A DNA stretch of 23,989 nucleotides from Deltaproteobacteria bacterium (GTDB taxonomy: Bacteria; Myxococcota_A; UBA9042). The stretch spans positions 1-23,989 of the forward strand of contig JACKFC010000052.1 in NCBI GenBank assembly GCA_020632665.1, read 5' to 3'. Each line of letters opens with the position of its first letter. Position 1 is the first letter of the stretch. Position numbers and translations under genes: made by a program. Below are positions 23,577 through 23,989 of the stretch, one piece after another. Under the pieces are notes generated by a model that saw only the letters and a program-made list of their open reading frames with translations, made no database searches and was not told the DNA's origin.

Positions 23577-23648
23577 GAATCGACGGTCAGGCTTGCACAC
23601 AGCCGGGCGCTCGCCGATCCCGCGACAGAACCCGGCCTCGGAGGCTTC

Positions 23649-23989
23649 ATGACTCGTTCGTTTCCGGCGCAGCGCGTGCCGCTTGTCGTACTCGCTATGC
23701 TCTGTGCGCTCGTTGCGCCAGGATGCGGGAGCATCGCGGCAGTGCAAACCGGCCGCGCCCTGGAGCCTGGGCAAGTGCAGGTTCAAATCGGCGGCGGCAA
23801 TCACCGCGTGACGACCGAAACGCGAGACACGACGGTCGACGCACAGGGCAACACCGTGACCGGCTCGCTCGTCCGTGACATCGCCTCGGGCCCGGCGATC
23901 GAGGGCGGCGCGCGGGTGGGCTTGACCAAAGGCCTCGACGGGGGCTTGAAGACAGTCGTCCCCCTCGGCCTGACAGTTGATTTGAAATA
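23649..23989 (+). CDS. Lipoprotein with probable outer-membrane beta domain, 3' truncated by window
   Basis: The frame is open from ATG 23649 to the window end, giving 113 residues. GGAGG lies 4-5 nt upstream of the start. The signal peptide MTRSFPAQRVPLVVLAMLCALVAPGC places the lipid Cys at 26. The mature part opens QTGRALEPGQVQVQIGGG, followed by alternating polar/hydrophobic segments (GGARVGLTKGLDGG, VVPLGLTVDLK) that look like the first strands of a beta-barrel or beta-sandwich. This resembles small outer-membrane lipoproteins of unknown function in Myxococcota. The C terminus is outside the window, so family cannot be set. Confidence 0.7.
   Translation, partial: MTRSFPAQRVPLVVLAMLCALVAPGCGSIAAVQTGRALEPGQVQVQIGGGNHRVTTETRDTTVDAQGNTVTGSLVRDIASGPAIEGGARVGLTKGLDGGLKTVVPLGLTVDLK

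Larger units (their letters stand above)
23436..23648. other. Gap with two copies of an 18-bp repeat
   Basis: No gene is seen. Apart from the repeats at 23451 and 23559, the segment carries the GGAGG ribosome binding site (about 23639-23643) for the partial lipoprotein. Confidence 0.6.

Overview
The window is about 24 kb of GC-rich DNA, probably a chromosomal segment of a Myxococcota (myxobacterium-like, former Deltaproteobacteria) genome. The evidence is the high GC, the number of lipoproteins with Asp/Ala-rich linkers, a giant multi-membrane-pass Ser/Thr kinase, a DUF4139 envelope lipoprotein and a cysteine-repeat lipoprotein of a style common in that phylum. The assignment is inferred from gene content; no rRNA or complete tRNA is present to fix it.

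Region 1 (1-15.7 kb) looks like stable chromosome. It opens with the C-terminal end of a heme A synthase (CtaA/COX15). A small DUF559 endonuclease-like gene follows, bracketed by inverted copies of a palindromic repeat. Next is a minus-strand group: an Asp/Ala-rich lipoprotein (4704-5900), a DUF4139 lipoprotein (2496-4670) and an MJ1255-type glycosyltransferase (1322-2485). Gaps of 33 and 10 bp suggest one envelope operon. Upstream on the same strand are NhaA (6019-7401) and a CAP/SCP-domain secreted protein (7412-8089). A 1561-residue membrane Ser/Thr kinase (8162-12847) diverges from the CAP gene. It ends exactly against a convergent gene for a probable periplasmic/outer-membrane protein with two identical Cys modules (12848-13993). 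Release factor 3 (prfC, 14070-15659) lies upstream of that, and a membrane PAS-GGDEF diguanylate cyclase (15789-17339) diverges from prfC.

Region 2 (17.3-22.9 kb) is a mobile and repeat-rich island. It starts with short dispersed repeats, a tRNA T-arm/acceptor remnant, a 21-unit hexanucleotide array and a large imperfect inverted repeat. A four-helix-bundle (S23/IVP-like) gene follows. Two IS91-family HUH transposases lie tail-to-tail. The first has a single candidate tyrosine and an in-frame 84-bp duplication. The second has the classic two-tyrosine motif and is translationally coupled to a tyrosine recombinase.

Region 3 (22.9-24 kb) is visibly less GC-rich. It carries a small Cys-repeat lipoprotein with a TTG start, copies of a dispersed repeat, and the start of another lipoprotein that runs off the window.

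Functionally, the left part concerns the cell envelope (respiratory heme, glycosylation, lipoproteins, Na+/H+ exchange) and signalling (Ser/Thr kinase, c-di-GMP). The right part is dominated by transposition and small repeats. The most unusual structures are the DUF559 repeat cassette, the tRNA-remnant/hexamer/giant-hairpin block upstream of the four-helix-bundle gene, and the duplicated Cx8Cx6Cx14C module.
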